From NCBI GenBank assembly GCA_000328365.1, contig KB309694.1, positions 1 through 64,000 on the forward strand: a stretch of 64,000 bases of DNA. Reading direction: 5' to 3'. Source of the DNA: Capitella teleta (taxonomy: Eukaryota; Annelida; Polychaeta; Capitellidae). Under the pieces are notes generated by a model. The model made no database searches, was not told the origin of the DNA, and saw only the letters and a program-made list of their open reading frames with translations. The translations under genes were made by a program, and so were the position numbers. Within the stretch, counting starts at the first letter, position 1. Every line of letters begins with the position of its first letter. Of the stretch, positions 1 through 12,190 are shown one piece after another.

Positions 1-487
1 GTGATCGATTTAGTCTTGTCTCATTTAATTAAATACTCTTGTTTCCATTTATTTGGTAAATTAAATGTAATCCAGCCTTACATATTAATTCTATTTCATC
101 CTGTTTCTATAGTATAATTATATTTGGATATTGTATAATGGAATAAATCAAATGAAATAAAATGAAAATGGTATATTCGTAAAATTTTGTATAGCTTTTT
201 TTCCGCAATGGCAATTAAAATGAATAGACTTGCATTGATTGCTGAGAAGAAAAACACAAGATAAAAGCGTACTAAAGTTTAATAGTGCTTGCAAACATAC
301 ATAAGCCAGAAACAAACGTTAAATCAGCACAAAGTTTGTTCGTGGAAATGAAATTAATCTCCGTTTTACTCTGGTGAACTGGAGTGCTCCTTTTGCTGTT
401 CCCATCAGCATGCGAGTGACCACCCACCTGAAAGAGATGGAGAGAAATCAATGTATGCGAGTGGGTACTAATTGCTGCTCACCTGCT

Positions 488-973
488 TCATCGTGTCTTT
501 CCTCTGACCATTTGCACAAATGACAGCTTTGGTGGATGAGCGGGGGACGATGGCTCAATTGATGTTAATACTTGCTCCACTGTCTCTTCCTCCAGTTGGC
601 TGAGCTAGAGGATGGACGTCAAACTCCACTCCTGCATCCTGTGATCAATCATGAAATGTTTCAGATTACAATTTTAGCATTTGTTATTTATAAAATTAGG
701 GTCATTAGTTTTCAAGTTACTAGGTAATAATAGTAACATATATATATATAAATAAACTGATTGTAATTCTTCATTTCAGTTCATAATCATTCATGGAATA
801 TTATAGTGCCTATGCTTCAGCACCCACACCCCCTCCCTCCTCCATAGACAATAAAGAAAGCAAATGAATAAATCACGAAAAAAAAAATATGTATATAATT
901 ATAAATAAAAATAACATGAAATAAATTCGCCCACCTTCCAGATGCTTTCTCTCGCGCGTCGAATAAGAGCCAT
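488..973 (-). CDS. Possible small two-exon gene, product unknown
   Basis: I do not recognise this product. On the minus strand an ATG at 973 in a fair context opens a 13-codon exon (935-973) ending at a GT donor. A CTAG acceptor then gives an exon (coding part 488-604) that reads on in phase to a TGA, for about 51 residues: a basic start (MALIRRARESIWK), an acidic stretch (LEEETVEQVL) and a tail ending VQMVRGKTR. A further acceptor at 428 suggests a 3' UTR exon. Upstream lie an ETS-like ACTTCCG and a palindromic CRE, as expected of a housekeeping promoter. A different acceptor, just after the CACAG, would give another short frame, so the splice choice is uncertain. It could equally be a noncoding transcript. 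Confidence 0.3.
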
Positions 974-1107
974 TTCACAAGAATCGGTGATTCCCAGAGG
1001 AATAGATGATTTCCAAAAGGAGTAAGTCAGAAAATACAAGAAGTGTAGAAGAGTCGCCGAAGAGTCAGAGTCGCCGATATGAGCACAAACTGAAATTTTG
1101 AATCAGC

Positions 1108-1166
1108 GGAAAACGGAAGTTGATATGCAGGTAATTTGAATAATGAATATTCATTATGTGACGTCA
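1108..1166 (-). promoter_or_regulatory. Promoter-like block: CRE and ETS-type motif
   Basis: A palindromic TGACGTCA lies at 1159-1166, and ACTTCCG (minus strand), an ETS-type core, at about 1112-1118. Both sit 140-190 bp upstream of the ATG at 973 of the possible small minus-strand gene. Promoter function is inferred from the motifs and their spacing only. Confidence 0.3.
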
Positions 1167-1837
1167 CTACTTTGTGTGTGAAACCTGTTGATTTCTACAG
1201 GACATCGATTCATCGCCAATTCCGCTCGCTGCAAGTTTTCGCGTGACACTGGAAATTCAAACTGCACCCGTGCGAACTCGCAAATAGTTTTGTTGACTTC
1301 TTCTGAGAACCACTCGGTCTGCTGTCTCGCGCGATTAAACCCTTTGTCTTGCAACAAAAAAATACCATTTCTTTTACATGGGTACCTAATTTCTCATGTA
1401 TACCATATTTTTGCTTCTACATTGTGTAGCTACGTGTATATTGTCATCCTCAATTCTGACAGCGTCAACAATCATACAATGAAGCGGACAGAATCAGCAT
1501 AAACAATTGTTTGGAAATTGCACCGTGGCAATGGTGGTAGCATGAATTTTTCATACATGTAGGCCCATTGTCCTTTACTCGTATAGGGTTTGTTAACCTT
1601 GCGCCATTGTGACATTGATGGAGGAGCCTTTTCTTCTAAATAAAAACACTTTATTTCAACACATAGTCGAAACTAAACCGGAAAGGTTCACAGCAGAACA
1701 CAATACAAATCAGGTCAAGAAAAACATAACGCATCATTGCGAAAAGAGGACTGAATGTGATCAAAATCATAACGTTATTTCATCACCCGCCCCACCCCCC
1801 CCCCCTTTTTTTTTATTACTTCGTGTCATTTGTATAA

Positions 1838-3952
1838 TCACCCACAAACAAAAAACATTCTGCAAGCCTTCTGCAATACAACTATATCCACAGGTTTAGT
1901 CAAAAAATCAGCCTGCATTTCCTGGGTGGGTGCAAATTTCAGAATGAAACCTTTACCAACATGATCTCTGATAAAATGATACTTAATATCAATATGTTTG
2001 CTCCTTTTGTGGAACACTGGGTTTTCTGACAATGAAATTGCACTCTATCACTATACATTGTGACCTTCAACTCATCTGGCTCATTCGCACAATCAAGGTC
2101 TGCAATTAACTGCCTCAAATAAAGACCCTCATGGAATCCCAAAGCAATCGCAATGTATTCGGCTTATGGTTGGCGATCCGCGCCACAAGTCCATTCCGGA
2201 TGTGAACCGCTGTCAGAACAGCATAGATCCACAGTTTTTTTGTTTTTGTTTTTTTTTTTTTTATATATATATTCATACAGCATGGTTCGAGCCATTTCGA
2301 ATATCGTCCGCCAATGACGTTCTGCTGTCCCATTCTGATCTGGCGAATACGGCGCCGACCGCTCATTTTCCCTTAGAACCGTTTGAAACTCATGACCCAT
2401 GAACTCAGTTCCGTTATCGCTCCTGATGACCTTCACGCTACCATACGAGTTTACATCTGCAAGAAATTGCATCAATGCTGTTATTGCGTCCGATTTTCGC
2501 TTCAGGGTATACGCGAAATGACAACCCGAGAGGTCATCGGTGAACATTATCACGTATCGATAACCGCCTTTTGCTACGGGCTCAACTGACCCTGCCAAGT
2601 CTGTGTGAATGAGGTCAAATGGTTTTACAGCTCTCTGACGAGGTTTTCTGCTCTTTACTTCACTCTGCTTTGACGTGATACATGGCTCACACCTAAACTT
2701 GTCTTTTGACAAGATTTTCATACCCTCAACAATGTTTTCAAGCTGAAGTACATCAGAAGCATTACAATGACCCATAATTGCTTGCCATTCATTCAAATCT
2801 CGAGTTACACATGTATTTACCTTATCATTTGAACTTGTATTCAAAAAAATAAACGTCCCTTGCGGATCACTTCAAAGTCTTTTCCCGTACTTGACGTCAT
2901 GAAGCATCGTCCAGGCGTAAAATTCACCTTTCCTCCGTTCTGGGTTGCCGCTTGTACCGAAAGAATGTTCAGCGGGTAGGATGGGATGTACAGTGCATCC
3001 TTAAGAATGCACGGTACAGAACAAACATCAGTGTCAGTTAGAATCACTCGCGCGTCGCCCCTCTTCTGTGCGATGTTGTTCTTCCTGCTGCCGTCTGCCA
3101 GCTCGATGTAATATGCGCTTCCCCTTTGAAAGAATCATCGAACCGTATGATCGTTGATTATGTGCGATATGGCTCCACAATCCACTAGTAGCCCACCAGT
3201 AATGCGATGATCATCAGCTGCACCTTTGAAGACACAATCTTCTTCATCCTTCACAATCTTTGACGCGTCCTTGCGTCTACAATTAAGTGTCGTTTGTGTG
3301 GTTGTTCCTGCGGCACATGCTGCACCCCATCTTGAGCATAGTTTGGCAATCTTTCTTCATGTGACCAAACTTGTTGCATCTTTGCTTTGGTGGGTTTATG
3401 CCTGCTGTCCTGACCTTGACCTCCAGTCTTGCCATAGCCGCTGCTCATCACTGTGTCTTGTGTTGCATTGTAGCCGTTCGTGTCTTCATATTCATTGAAG
3501 TTCTGCAAAGCTATTTTGAACTCAGTTAGACTGTATTTCTTGTCAGACTGCGTGACGCATACGACTAAGGTCTTGCAAGATTCTGAGAGGCCCTTCATCA
3601 TCATCACGATGACCAGAAAGTCGGTCAACCCTTCACCCGACGTTTTTAGGTTCTGAGATGCTCGAATGATGTACTCAGTCATGGATTCCTTCCAGTTATT
3701 GGACAAACTGCACAACTGAGAGAATAACGTCAGTATTCTTGGCTTACTGGCGCCCTTGTAATGCTGCCTTAGAATATCAAGAGTTTTTCTGCCATCATCC
3801 TCACCGTCATCCATCACAAGTGAGAGGCTCTTCTCATCTAGACATTGGATCATCTCACAGTATGCCCGCTCATTCTTTGCTGCCACCGCTCCATCTGTGT
3901 CTTCTGCCGGTGCTGGTGTGGCATTGATGTTTTTTTCAGAATAAAATTTCAC
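1838..3952 (-). mobile_element. Ty1/Copia retrotransposon fossil
   Basis: On the minus strand, in order, are a gag-like region of the UBN2/Copia type (3251-3952), a protease-side segment (about 2841-3047), a pre-integrase plus integrase core region (about 2164-2844, with the familiar HTDLAG and SDNGTEF stretches) and the end of the Copia RNase H (about 1838-2142, with the HIDIKYHFIRD and DFLTKP signatures). The element is broken in many places and its pol is incomplete. I see no flanking LTR pair, so the ends are only the limits of recognisable coding. It looks old. Confidence 0.85.
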
Positions 3953-3959
3953 AAGAGAA

Positions 3960-4583
3960 TAAAATTAATAAGTGTGATTCTAAGTCAATATCGCTCCATT
4001 TCATTCACTAGTACTACTAATACAAGTACATGTATAACATAAATTATGTATGTAATTATTATTTGCAATTAACGTTTGCATTATTGACCACGGAGCCGCC
4101 GCCGATATGTACTAGCCGTCGCCGATTGGACGTTTAGCCAGCCGCCGCCGATTGCTGCCGTCGGCCAGCAGCCGATTACGTCAACAGCGGCTCTCAGCCG
4201 ATTCAATCCATATATTTTACATTCAGTATTATAAAAAATTATCATTTGTACAAGTCTTTATTGTGTTTATGGTATTTTTTATATACTTACGATCTGAGCT
4301 ATCTGTGGAAGTAGATTATATTCAGTTTACTTCATTAAAATTAATTTAAGGATTCATGATATACTTTATGCATGCCCATACATATACATGTACGAGAGTT
4401 GTCTACTAGTACGTAATGGTATATGTATGTATGTAATTTGTATGGGTGGAGTTTTACGGCACTCTGATACAAATGCGTAATAGTATACTAGTACGTACTA
4501 GGGTTATTGTAAAATATTCCTTCACGAGTACTAGTAGATCACTCGTTACTAGTTACATGTATATTACTGGTATGTACCTGGCA
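3960..4583. repeat. AT-rich spacer with a GCCGAT-rich repeat cluster
   Basis: No gene is visible. Between about 4090 and 4205 the heptamer-like unit (A)GCCGATT recurs at least five times within GCCGCC-rich sequence, in otherwise AT-rich DNA. A related cluster lies at 6270-6390. The rest holds scattered TACATGTA and ACTAGTA palindromes. Confidence 0.6.
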
Positions 4584-4587
4584 TTAA

Positions 4588-5020
4588 AGAGGACCTCTGT
4601 TCATTTCGGAACCGGTTTGAATCGATTCTATTGGCTTATGTGAGTGATGACAGACGAACTTGGGGAAATTCGGTCAGCTATGAATGATGTCGATGACAAA
4701 TTAAAAGACGAATTTCTTACTCAAGCAGAATAACTTGAAACGAGATGAGTGTGAGATTTCTTTTGGGAGAACTGCTGAAAGATCTGCTCACTCGACGGCT
4801 CCCATTGATAACAATATTAGAGTTACTTTTATGACATCACGACGGTATGAAATCGAACGCGAGAAGAAAGCGAGATTTTAAAGCTCTCAAATTCGATTTA
4901 TCAAGGAATTAGTCCACAGCAAGCGTATTGTCTAAAAATATGTCAATCAAAAGGCGTATTTGTCTTCTGGGATGTATCATCTATCATCCGCTGCTAGTTC
5001 AAAACAACCAGAGATCCTCT
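4588..5020. mobile_element. Short non-autonomous DNA transposon with TTAA duplication
   Basis: The 433-bp unit is flanked by TTAA on both sides (4584-4587 and 5021-5024). Its ends are inverted repeats: the left begins AGAGGACCTCTG and the right reads AGAGGATCTCTGG on the other strand. It has no transposase frame. TTAA target duplications are made by the piggyBac and Kolobok superfamilies; the short ends do not decide which. Confidence 0.7.
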
Positions 5021-5224
5021 TTAAGCCTACCACTATTTGATTGATTGTTCTTTAACTATTATAACTCACAACACTGCCGAACCCTCATTTCAGAATTCGG
5101 AGGCCAAAAATAATTTGTATTGGCCTCTCATAACACTTGGTTCATTACACTGCTTGTCTACATGTATTGCTTTTGTTAGTCTGGGAAAAAAAATGATTAA
5201 AATTCTGTTAATTTTCCTGCAATT

Positions 5225-5830
5225 ATTATTAAGAGTGTTCCAAATTTAGTCCATTGACGAGATCGTCATATGTTCCTTTTATTTGCGCCAAACCTGACCT
5301 GAAGTCTCAGATACTAATTAGGTGTTGTAAATTTATGAAGAAATCTTTGATGTCTGAAAACCCTGTTTTGTCTAAGCTCTGTCTGCACTCCTGCAAGAGT
5401 CTGTCAGACTTTGGAATAACTTTCAAAGAGATTTTCGCCAAATTGAAGATGAACGTAGAAACATTCTGCTCAATTGAACTTTCCCCCGTTTTACGTACCT
5501 TGAAAAGTGAATGTTGCACACTCTCTGATAGCAAAACTGCTGCTGTTTGTTTAGCCATAAAAGAACTATGTTATGTAATCGAATATTGATTATTTCTGTC
5601 CTTTAGCCTACGAAGAGTGCAAGTCTGCTCTTATGTTGCTGTATGTTGCGCCTTGACAAGGCATAGGCTAATTCAGTCATTATTATTTTTATTTTATTTT
5701 TTTCTTAACTGTTCCTTGTTTTATGTTTCTTTTCTGTTTCGTTTTTCTTGTTCTCTCAAATATAAAAAAAATTGCAAAAGATTTTTTCCGGATAAAATGC
5801 TATATATTAGTTAAGTGTAACCCAGAGGTT
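5225..5830 (+). mobile_element. LINE 3'-end remnant
   Basis: Frame 5254-5589 aligns by eye with the C-terminal tail of the LINE at 11200-11960. Compare IRCCKFMKKSLMSENPVLS here with LRFCTFIKSCMISTNPILT there. Both end with a few serine/cysteine-rich helices and a stop. The 3' UTR that follows holds a GCCTTGACAAGGC-like stretch and T-rich sequence. Only the very end of ORF2 is present, so this is a 5'-truncated insertion. Confidence 0.65.
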
Positions 5831-6743
5831 GCCCAACAATTGCAAACCGAGACATAAAAAACCGCGAATTTCTCATTCAAGATCCTGATGCAACAACTTA
5901 CTCGGTTCGCCATCCTCTTTCCTTTTCCAACCTATTCCTCTATTTGCTTCCTCTTCCCGCTGCATACGTTATTTGCTTGCCATAAAAGAGTTAATTGGAA
6001 GCTTGCCTAATTTGCGTCAGCAGACACAACAAACGAAGTGATGATGGTGATTATGATGTTCACCATCTAAAATAATGTTTTTTAAGTTTATGAAACGGCC
6101 TAAACCTCTTGAACTTGATTCAAGCATGAGAGTGTAATTCAGTGGGACATCATAGGATTTGGAAATCGTCTAATCTCAAAATTACCACACTAGTACCACA
6201 TGTAGAAAGTAGTGCATGTTTGTGTTAACTAATGACATCATTATACGTATAAGGTGATATAGCAACCATTGCCAACTTGCCAAGCCACTCCAAGCCGCTG
6301 CTAGCCGCCGATCACAGTGCTGAGCCGATATCTCTGATTGGTGGAGCGGTTTAAGCAGCTAGCCGGTCATTTTTTACTGCAGCCAGCCGATTCTGACTAA
6401 TTACAATCTGCTCCAGGGTCTTGTTTGCATGATCGCGTCCCTAATACGAACAGGATGATCATAACGCACTAGTACAAATTTGTGTTCAATGAGACTTCAG
6501 CGAGACTTGACGATTTCCGGTGAATGGCCGAAGAAGAAAACATTGAGCTGGATTGTCATTTGTGCCTTCTGACAGCCTCTCGGGCTTCAACAAGCGGTCT
6601 ACCTCTCATTGTTTCATCATAAGAATGTTGATATTTCACTGAGGGACCAATGCGGTCGTGTGTTATTGCGATGAATGGTCAGATCGGACTACTGACAGAT
6701 TGAACCTCAAGTTGAAGGTCAGCTAAGTTAAGTAGTAACTAAG
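5831..6743. other. Intergenic, no gene seen
   Basis: No coding is recognised. The second GCCGAT cluster lies at about 6270-6390, and one copy of the dispersed ATCATAACG 9-mer at 6458-6466. The right end probably holds the promoter or 5' UTR of the next gene. Confidence 0.5.
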
Positions 6744-6888
6744 TTGAAGTCTCCGAGTCTGAGTCTAACTGAGCTGTCACTACCTAATCACTGCTCACCT
6801 GTTCAGTTCAGTCATGATGGATTGTATGAAGTGAATGATTCTTTTTATTTCCTTTGCAGTTTATGTATTGTGCGTGAGCAACACAGCC

Positions 6889-7754
6889 ATGGCGGAAGGG
6901 TGTGGGGAGCAGAGACTGTGCAGCGGCAAAGCCATCCAGTGCGATGACGACCCGTTCGCCAATTTCTCATGTAATCCTCCTAAAACAACCAACATGAATC
7001 TCAGGGGTTTTTCACGCAAGAATCGCCATCGACAAATGCAGGGCCTTACTATGTCACGTGAACGTCTTGGTTCGATTCATGGGTCCAACTCTAGTCTCTC
7101 GACCCTTGTTGGTAAGTAACCATTATTTAAGTGTGATATTGCGAATCTGAGCACCTCATTTACTTCTCAGGTTCGAGTCAGAATTTACTGGATCCATCGC
7201 GGATGATGAACATGCAGGAGGATGCCAAGTCACGGCGGATATCATCTGAAGTCATGAAGCACCGTTTGTACGAATCGGTTCTGACTTCACCTCGTCGGCG
7301 TCGATTCTCCGGTTATTATGGCACGGGTGGTGAATGTACCCCAACTAGTTTTCAAGGCTATGCACGCATGGTGCAGTCATTACCTGTGACCCCTGCTCAT
7401 AGCCAGAATGTGACACCTGCTCATAGCCCTACATCTAAAAAGAGTTTCAACTATGGCTTCATGTCACAGGGGGCAACCCCGACCGACCCAACCCCTGATG
7501 AAGAAGAGATGGAGGTCGAAGAGGACCAGGGCATCGCTAGCATCTTCAGGCCAAGGCCTCGTTTCATTGCCGCCAGTCACAGCAAAGAGGACGCACAATC
7601 AGAAAGTGCTATGAACATTGATGACATGACGGCATCGTGGTCCTCTGGATTCAAGCATCCTGGGTCGCTGGGTATTCCCCCAAAACGTATGCGTAGAGAT
7701 CGGTCACCCGCACAAGCCTCCAACAACATGCTGTCACCTCCTGGCTGCCAATGA
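6889..7754 (+). CDS. Unrecognised Ser/Thr-Pro-rich protein, two coding exons
   Basis: The exons are 6889-7111 and 7171-7754, joined in phase across a 59-nt GT-AG intron, giving 268 residues. The ATG lies in ATGGCGGAAG, shortly after a TTTGCAG acceptor at 6859, so a 5' UTR intron is likely. The protein looks disordered: a basic stretch SPRRRRFSGYY, several TP and SP sites (PVTPAHS repeated as NVTPAHSPTS), an acidic run DEEEMEVEED, a PRPRFIAA segment and a C-terminal PPKRMRRDRSP followed by NNMLSPP. Proline-directed kinase sites plus basic clusters suggest a nuclear, cell-cycle-regulated or phosphatase-binding protein. There is a faint similarity of the tail to FAM122/PABIR proteins, too weak to name it. 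Confidence 0.8.
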
Positions 7755-9936
7755 ACATCGTTCGGGGATCTCTCTTGAGCTCAGTTTCAAAGACACGTGA
7801 TCTACCTCGCGATATAGCCAGGAGCTTTGTAGTAGGTTGTAGTATTTTCTCAATGGAGATAGAAATAGTTAAATTTAACCCCAGTTACCCAATCATGGCT
7901 TGCTCCTTCTTCAGTTCCTCTTTGGCTGTTTTTTTAACCAGGTTAAGATTACCTTTATCATGTTTTTCATTAATATATTATGTATGTTGTTAGTGCATAT
8001 TTTATTATTGTTTTGAGCTCAAAACATCTGCTGAAATTTTATGGCATAATTTATGTCTGAAGTGTTTTAATTAAAACTAATAATCGTGCGTGGAAAATTA
8101 CACCTTTTTTTTTGTTTTCACTTTTTCAATCACAACCTGAAAACGGGCATTTAATCGTACAAGGTCAGGGGTCAGCATTTGCCAATATTCCTCATTTCTC
8201 TTATTAAGAGAGCAATCTTGCATGAATCTGTCATATGAGATGTGTGATGTTTGTTTCCTGAGCCTCAAGTGCTTCTTGCAACAGGTGACTCACACCAAGC
8301 ACACGCATGTTATTGAACGTCTAGCCATTATTTTTCTCCTGTGATGAAATCTCTCCCTAATTAATGGTTGCATTATCAGTCCACTTATCTCACCTTCTCA
8401 GTACCAATGTGTGATTCTCTCCTTGGAAATTTTGGCAGTCTGCCAAAGATGAACATTATTCTTTTGTAAATAGTTATGTAACTAATGCTACTGATCACAA
8501 TATTTTTTATGGTTTTCCCTTTGTAGTAATTTGGTGTGCCATTTATTGCGTATCTCATCTAAAACAGACCCTTGAAGATTTAGACTCAATTCTCACGTCA
8601 CGGATGACCTCTGTGACCAGGTCATCATGTGATACAGCACGAATGTACAGATGTGGTACATTCATTTCTTATGCACAGTATTATTTTCATGGGTGTTTGT
8701 TTTTTTTTTTTTCTTTTCTTTTTTCAAGAAAAAAAATCTTATATATTGCTTTGTTTTAATCTCGGTGTCTCAGATTGAAGTGTGCATGCAATTTAAGTTT
8801 TAACCTTCTCTGAATGTATAGGGCAGAGTTCTATTAGACCTGCTGTGCGAACGCAAGAAATAAAATAAAAAGTAAGATCAATAAAATTCTTTGAATTTAT
8901 AATTTCATCAATACTTCAATCTGAGCAGATCCAATTCATGGTTAATCCATTCATTAAAAAAAATAACATAAAAACCAAATTGTTTGCTTGTGCAGGATTT
9001 GGGCTTTTTTGTTTTTGTGTAGCTATATAGAAAAATGAATATTCATGAATGCTTTGCAGTAGTTTCTCTTACTGTTTATATGAATTGAGCAGCTTTCTGA
9101 AGATCTACGTGCATCATGAGGTCTTTTTCTTCATAGTGCTCTTTGCTGTATATATAAATGCTGTATATTATAAATTAATAGAAACTTGAGATATCCAATT
9201 GCATGTGATGTCCTGGTCAAAGCAGTGTGTTTTCCATGTCAATAATTATATTCAGTGTGGAGAAATGTCTGTTTCTGAATTCAGGAGATATTAAACTTTT
9301 TTTTAACCTATGCCAATCAGCAGTGTTTCTGGGTTTTTCTGTTGCACATACAATAATAAAAATGTCCGTACTTTCTTGAACTGTCTTTCAACAACAAAAT
9401 AGAAGCCAAAACAAAGGAAATATTCAAGTATTAATTCCCATTCAATGTTCATAAGGGACCTCACCCACTCGACCAAAAAAATTATGAGCAAGAATTATTT
9501 ACAAAGTTATATACAACCTTGTGAGGAAGAGATTTTCCTCGTATAATGCATGTACATGTAAATCAAAAAGTAAATCCCAAAATTCAAAACATGAATTGGA
9601 AGTTGAAGAACAGTCAAAATTGAAAATATGGTTGATCTCTAGATATAGGGGTCATGGTATATGCTTCTTATTATGGAATATTTGTTTCGTATTATGGAAT
9701 ATTTGTAAGTTGTGACCCAATTGGGGCAGGATATAGGTCAAGTATTGAGACTGAAGCAAATTAGAACACGTGGAATGCATATTCACCAAAGTAATACATC
9801 AAACGAAATACAATATGAACTAACAATCAAGGCTGAAAATTCATTCAACAATGTCAAACTCTTTAAATTCCTCAGCGGCTAACGTAATCAATAAAGGAAT
9901 AAACTCAACATGACTAGCACATGAATAACAAAGAAA
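7755..9936. other. Long 3' UTR and intergenic space between convergent genes
   Basis: This follows the stop of the preceding + gene and runs to the stop of TMEM230 on the minus strand. AT-rich sequence with AATAAA-type signals near 8860-8885 could end a roughly 1.1-kb 3' UTR. A pyrimidine run lies near 8700-8724. No other gene is seen. Confidence 0.5.
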
Positions 9937-10403
9937 TCAGTCAAACTCAGGAATATCCTCGTAGGAATAGCCAGGAACTCCTTTGTACGCATTGTACGCC
10001 AAATGGACATGGTAAGCACCAGGGATGAACATGAGCAGCCCCAGGATGAGCACTGGCCACGTGCGATCAGCGTACTGTGAGCAAAAGGTTATGTGTGATC
10101 AATGAATTAGAACACAACTCACCTGGGCGTCAATGAATCCAGATAGCAACATGGAACCCACAATGATCAGCATGGAACCCAGGAGAAAGAGACCAGCAGC
10201 CAACGCGATCGCTCGGTAAGGAATCTTGGGCGGGGGACGCTCAAACTGAAAGATGATCGATGATGAGTCGTTTCAGAAAAGTCGGGAGTTACCTGTGAGT
10301 CGACAAACTTGTCTTGGGCGACGTTTGTCAGTCTGTGGTACTTGGTAGCGGAGTTGGGTTTGGTTGCATCCTTCTTCGCCATGTTCAATATGTTAGATGC
10401 CAT
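9937..10403 (-). CDS. TMEM230: TMEM230, two-pass vesicle membrane protein
   Basis: Minus strand, three coding exons: 10293-10403, 10123-10245 and 9937-10074. All join in phase 0, giving 123 residues. The N-terminal part is soluble and holds a KYHRL segment. It is followed by a [11 protein letters not shown] motif and two hydrophobic segments (about residues 50-75 and 87-105), then [14 protein letters not shown] at the C terminus. The PKIPYKAIA motif and the GYSYDDIPDFD tail are hallmarks of TMEM230, and the length fits (human isoform 2 is 120 residues). The family is a small membrane protein of secretory and synaptic vesicles and endosomes. A second in-frame ATG (MAKK) lies eight codons in and might be the real start. 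Confidence in identity is high. Confidence 0.95.
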
Positions 10404-10429
10404 TCATTGAACACTCACATCTGAGAAGA

Positions 10430-11150
10430 AGAATAATGTCAAGGCACAATTTTGAATATCATTGTGTTTTTTTAATAACAATTCTCGACGCATGAGTCAC
10501 ATGTTTCCATAAAGAAGGTGCGACATGATTTTTGATGGGACGAGACACCTACAACATTAGAGAGACCTTGACTTTTGTTATCGATTGCTGATTCAACACA
10601 AGACTAGACTATTTTTGATAAAGTAGCAGAGGCAGAATTTGGGTATGAAGGACGTAGGGATGGCTCAATATGACTGATATTAATATTGCTTGATACTTTT
10701 TAATGGCGAGCAATATAAATTTCTGTTCTTTCAAATCGCGAGCGAACATTGCATCAGATATCTGAGTGGAAATCAAGGAATTGAGTGGAGAAGTGGATGG
10801 AATTGAAACTGGGAGAGTCTGAGCTGATCCAGGTACACATGCAAAAAATGAGAACCCACAACGACCGTCCTTCAGTTATTGCCTCTACTCTTTACATTGC
10901 CCACTTCACTTGATCAGGTTTTTTTTCTACGACCTCCTTGTAACCTAATGGTACATGCCACTATATGGTACATATGGGTTTATGTACGGCATTTAATTTT
11001 CATTTATTTGTGGTCTGACATGTAATCCGCCCTTTCGTTAATCCGCCTGTTTCCTTGGGAACGGAGGAGGGCAGATTAAAGGGGTCTGACTGTAATATAT
11101 ATATCATTTATTTCGTAACAGTAACATTACAGTAATTAAATGAAGAGGAG
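10430..11150. other. Intergenic, promoter side of TMEM230
   Basis: No gene is seen. The TMEM230 promoter should lie at the left end. The right end has an AT microsatellite (around 11095) and an A-rich run (11150-11180) that belongs to the LINE tail next to it. Confidence 0.4.
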
Positions 11151-11960
11151 AAAAAAAAAATTAAAAAAAAAAAAAAAAAATATAGCAACTAGGCAAAATC
11201 TAGGCTATACATAAATGTTTAATAAGCAGTTCTAATTCATGTGATGTAAAAAAACTATAATCACGATTGTCTCTAGCATTGCACAGTTCCACAATTGCCT
11301 GGGCAGAGCAGGAAGCTTCAATGTTCGCATCATTTGATGACAGCAAAAAATCTTTACAATTAATTTCAAGTAAATCATGTAAGGTAGGAATATTCAGAGA
11401 ATGACAAAGAGACCTTATATTACAGCCTGATATGGAAAAACTGTTTTGTGCAATTGAGGTGAGGAGGGTCAGGATGGGGTTGGTACTAATCATACAACTT
11501 TTGATGAATGTGCAGAAACGTAACAGGAATTGAATCTTGAGCGGTGCACAGTTATTTATAAGGGGAATCAGGACAGAATGTGTGAGAGGGCTCACTCGCC
11601 ACACGCGTTTGAGGGACCTTCTCCAAGCTATGCTCAACCTGCCTAACGATGCATCATCCAGGGGCCAGAGAGGCGAGCCGTAGAAACTTGTACAGTACGA
11701 GCGGAAGAGAAAGGACAGGGTGGAACTGCTGCAAGTATGGAACCTAGCCAGAAGCAGATTAGTTCGATAGTACATGTCGCCAATTGCTTTTGAAAAATTA
11801 TTACCAACTTGCCTGGGACCGAAGCAAGTGCCCAACAGAGAAGCGTCCTCAACTATGGGAATCATAATGCCATTCAATTTCAAGCTACCAGCAGCCAGGG
11901 GATCGCTCGGAGCATTGAAAATTGCACTACAAGAACGTAACTCATTTCTTGGAGAAACGA
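11100..11960 (-). mobile_element. LINE 3'-end remnant (CR1/Crack-like ORF2 C terminus)
   Basis: The minus frame 11200-11883, extended by codons back to about 11960, reads the end of a non-LTR reverse transcriptase ORF2. It has the post-RT domain with YCTSFYGSPLW, then WRRSLKRVW, then a tail with SCMISTNPILTLL. The YxSLYGxxLW and RRVW motifs are typical of CR1-group LINE tails. The 3' UTR contains T-rich blocks and ends in an (AT)n tail near 11095-11105. Only the 3' portion is present; this 227-codon stretch has no internal stop, so it is fairly young. It is related to the remnant at 5225-5830. Confidence 0.8.
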
Positions 11961-12190
11961 AAGCGCTGACTGTTGACTCAATTTGTAAATTTCAGAGGAA
12001 TCACCTTCGAGCTATTTTTGTGAAGGCCACAGTTCGCTGTTCATGGAAATTAAGCGAGTCAGTTATCATAGCTACCGATATCGAGATCGCTTGACATTTT
12101 CGGTGCAACAGCACGAGCAACTGGCGTCTTGTCAAGTCCATCCCTAGAATTAAGGTATCCATGTTTAACGGAAATTGAGTTCCAGTACAG

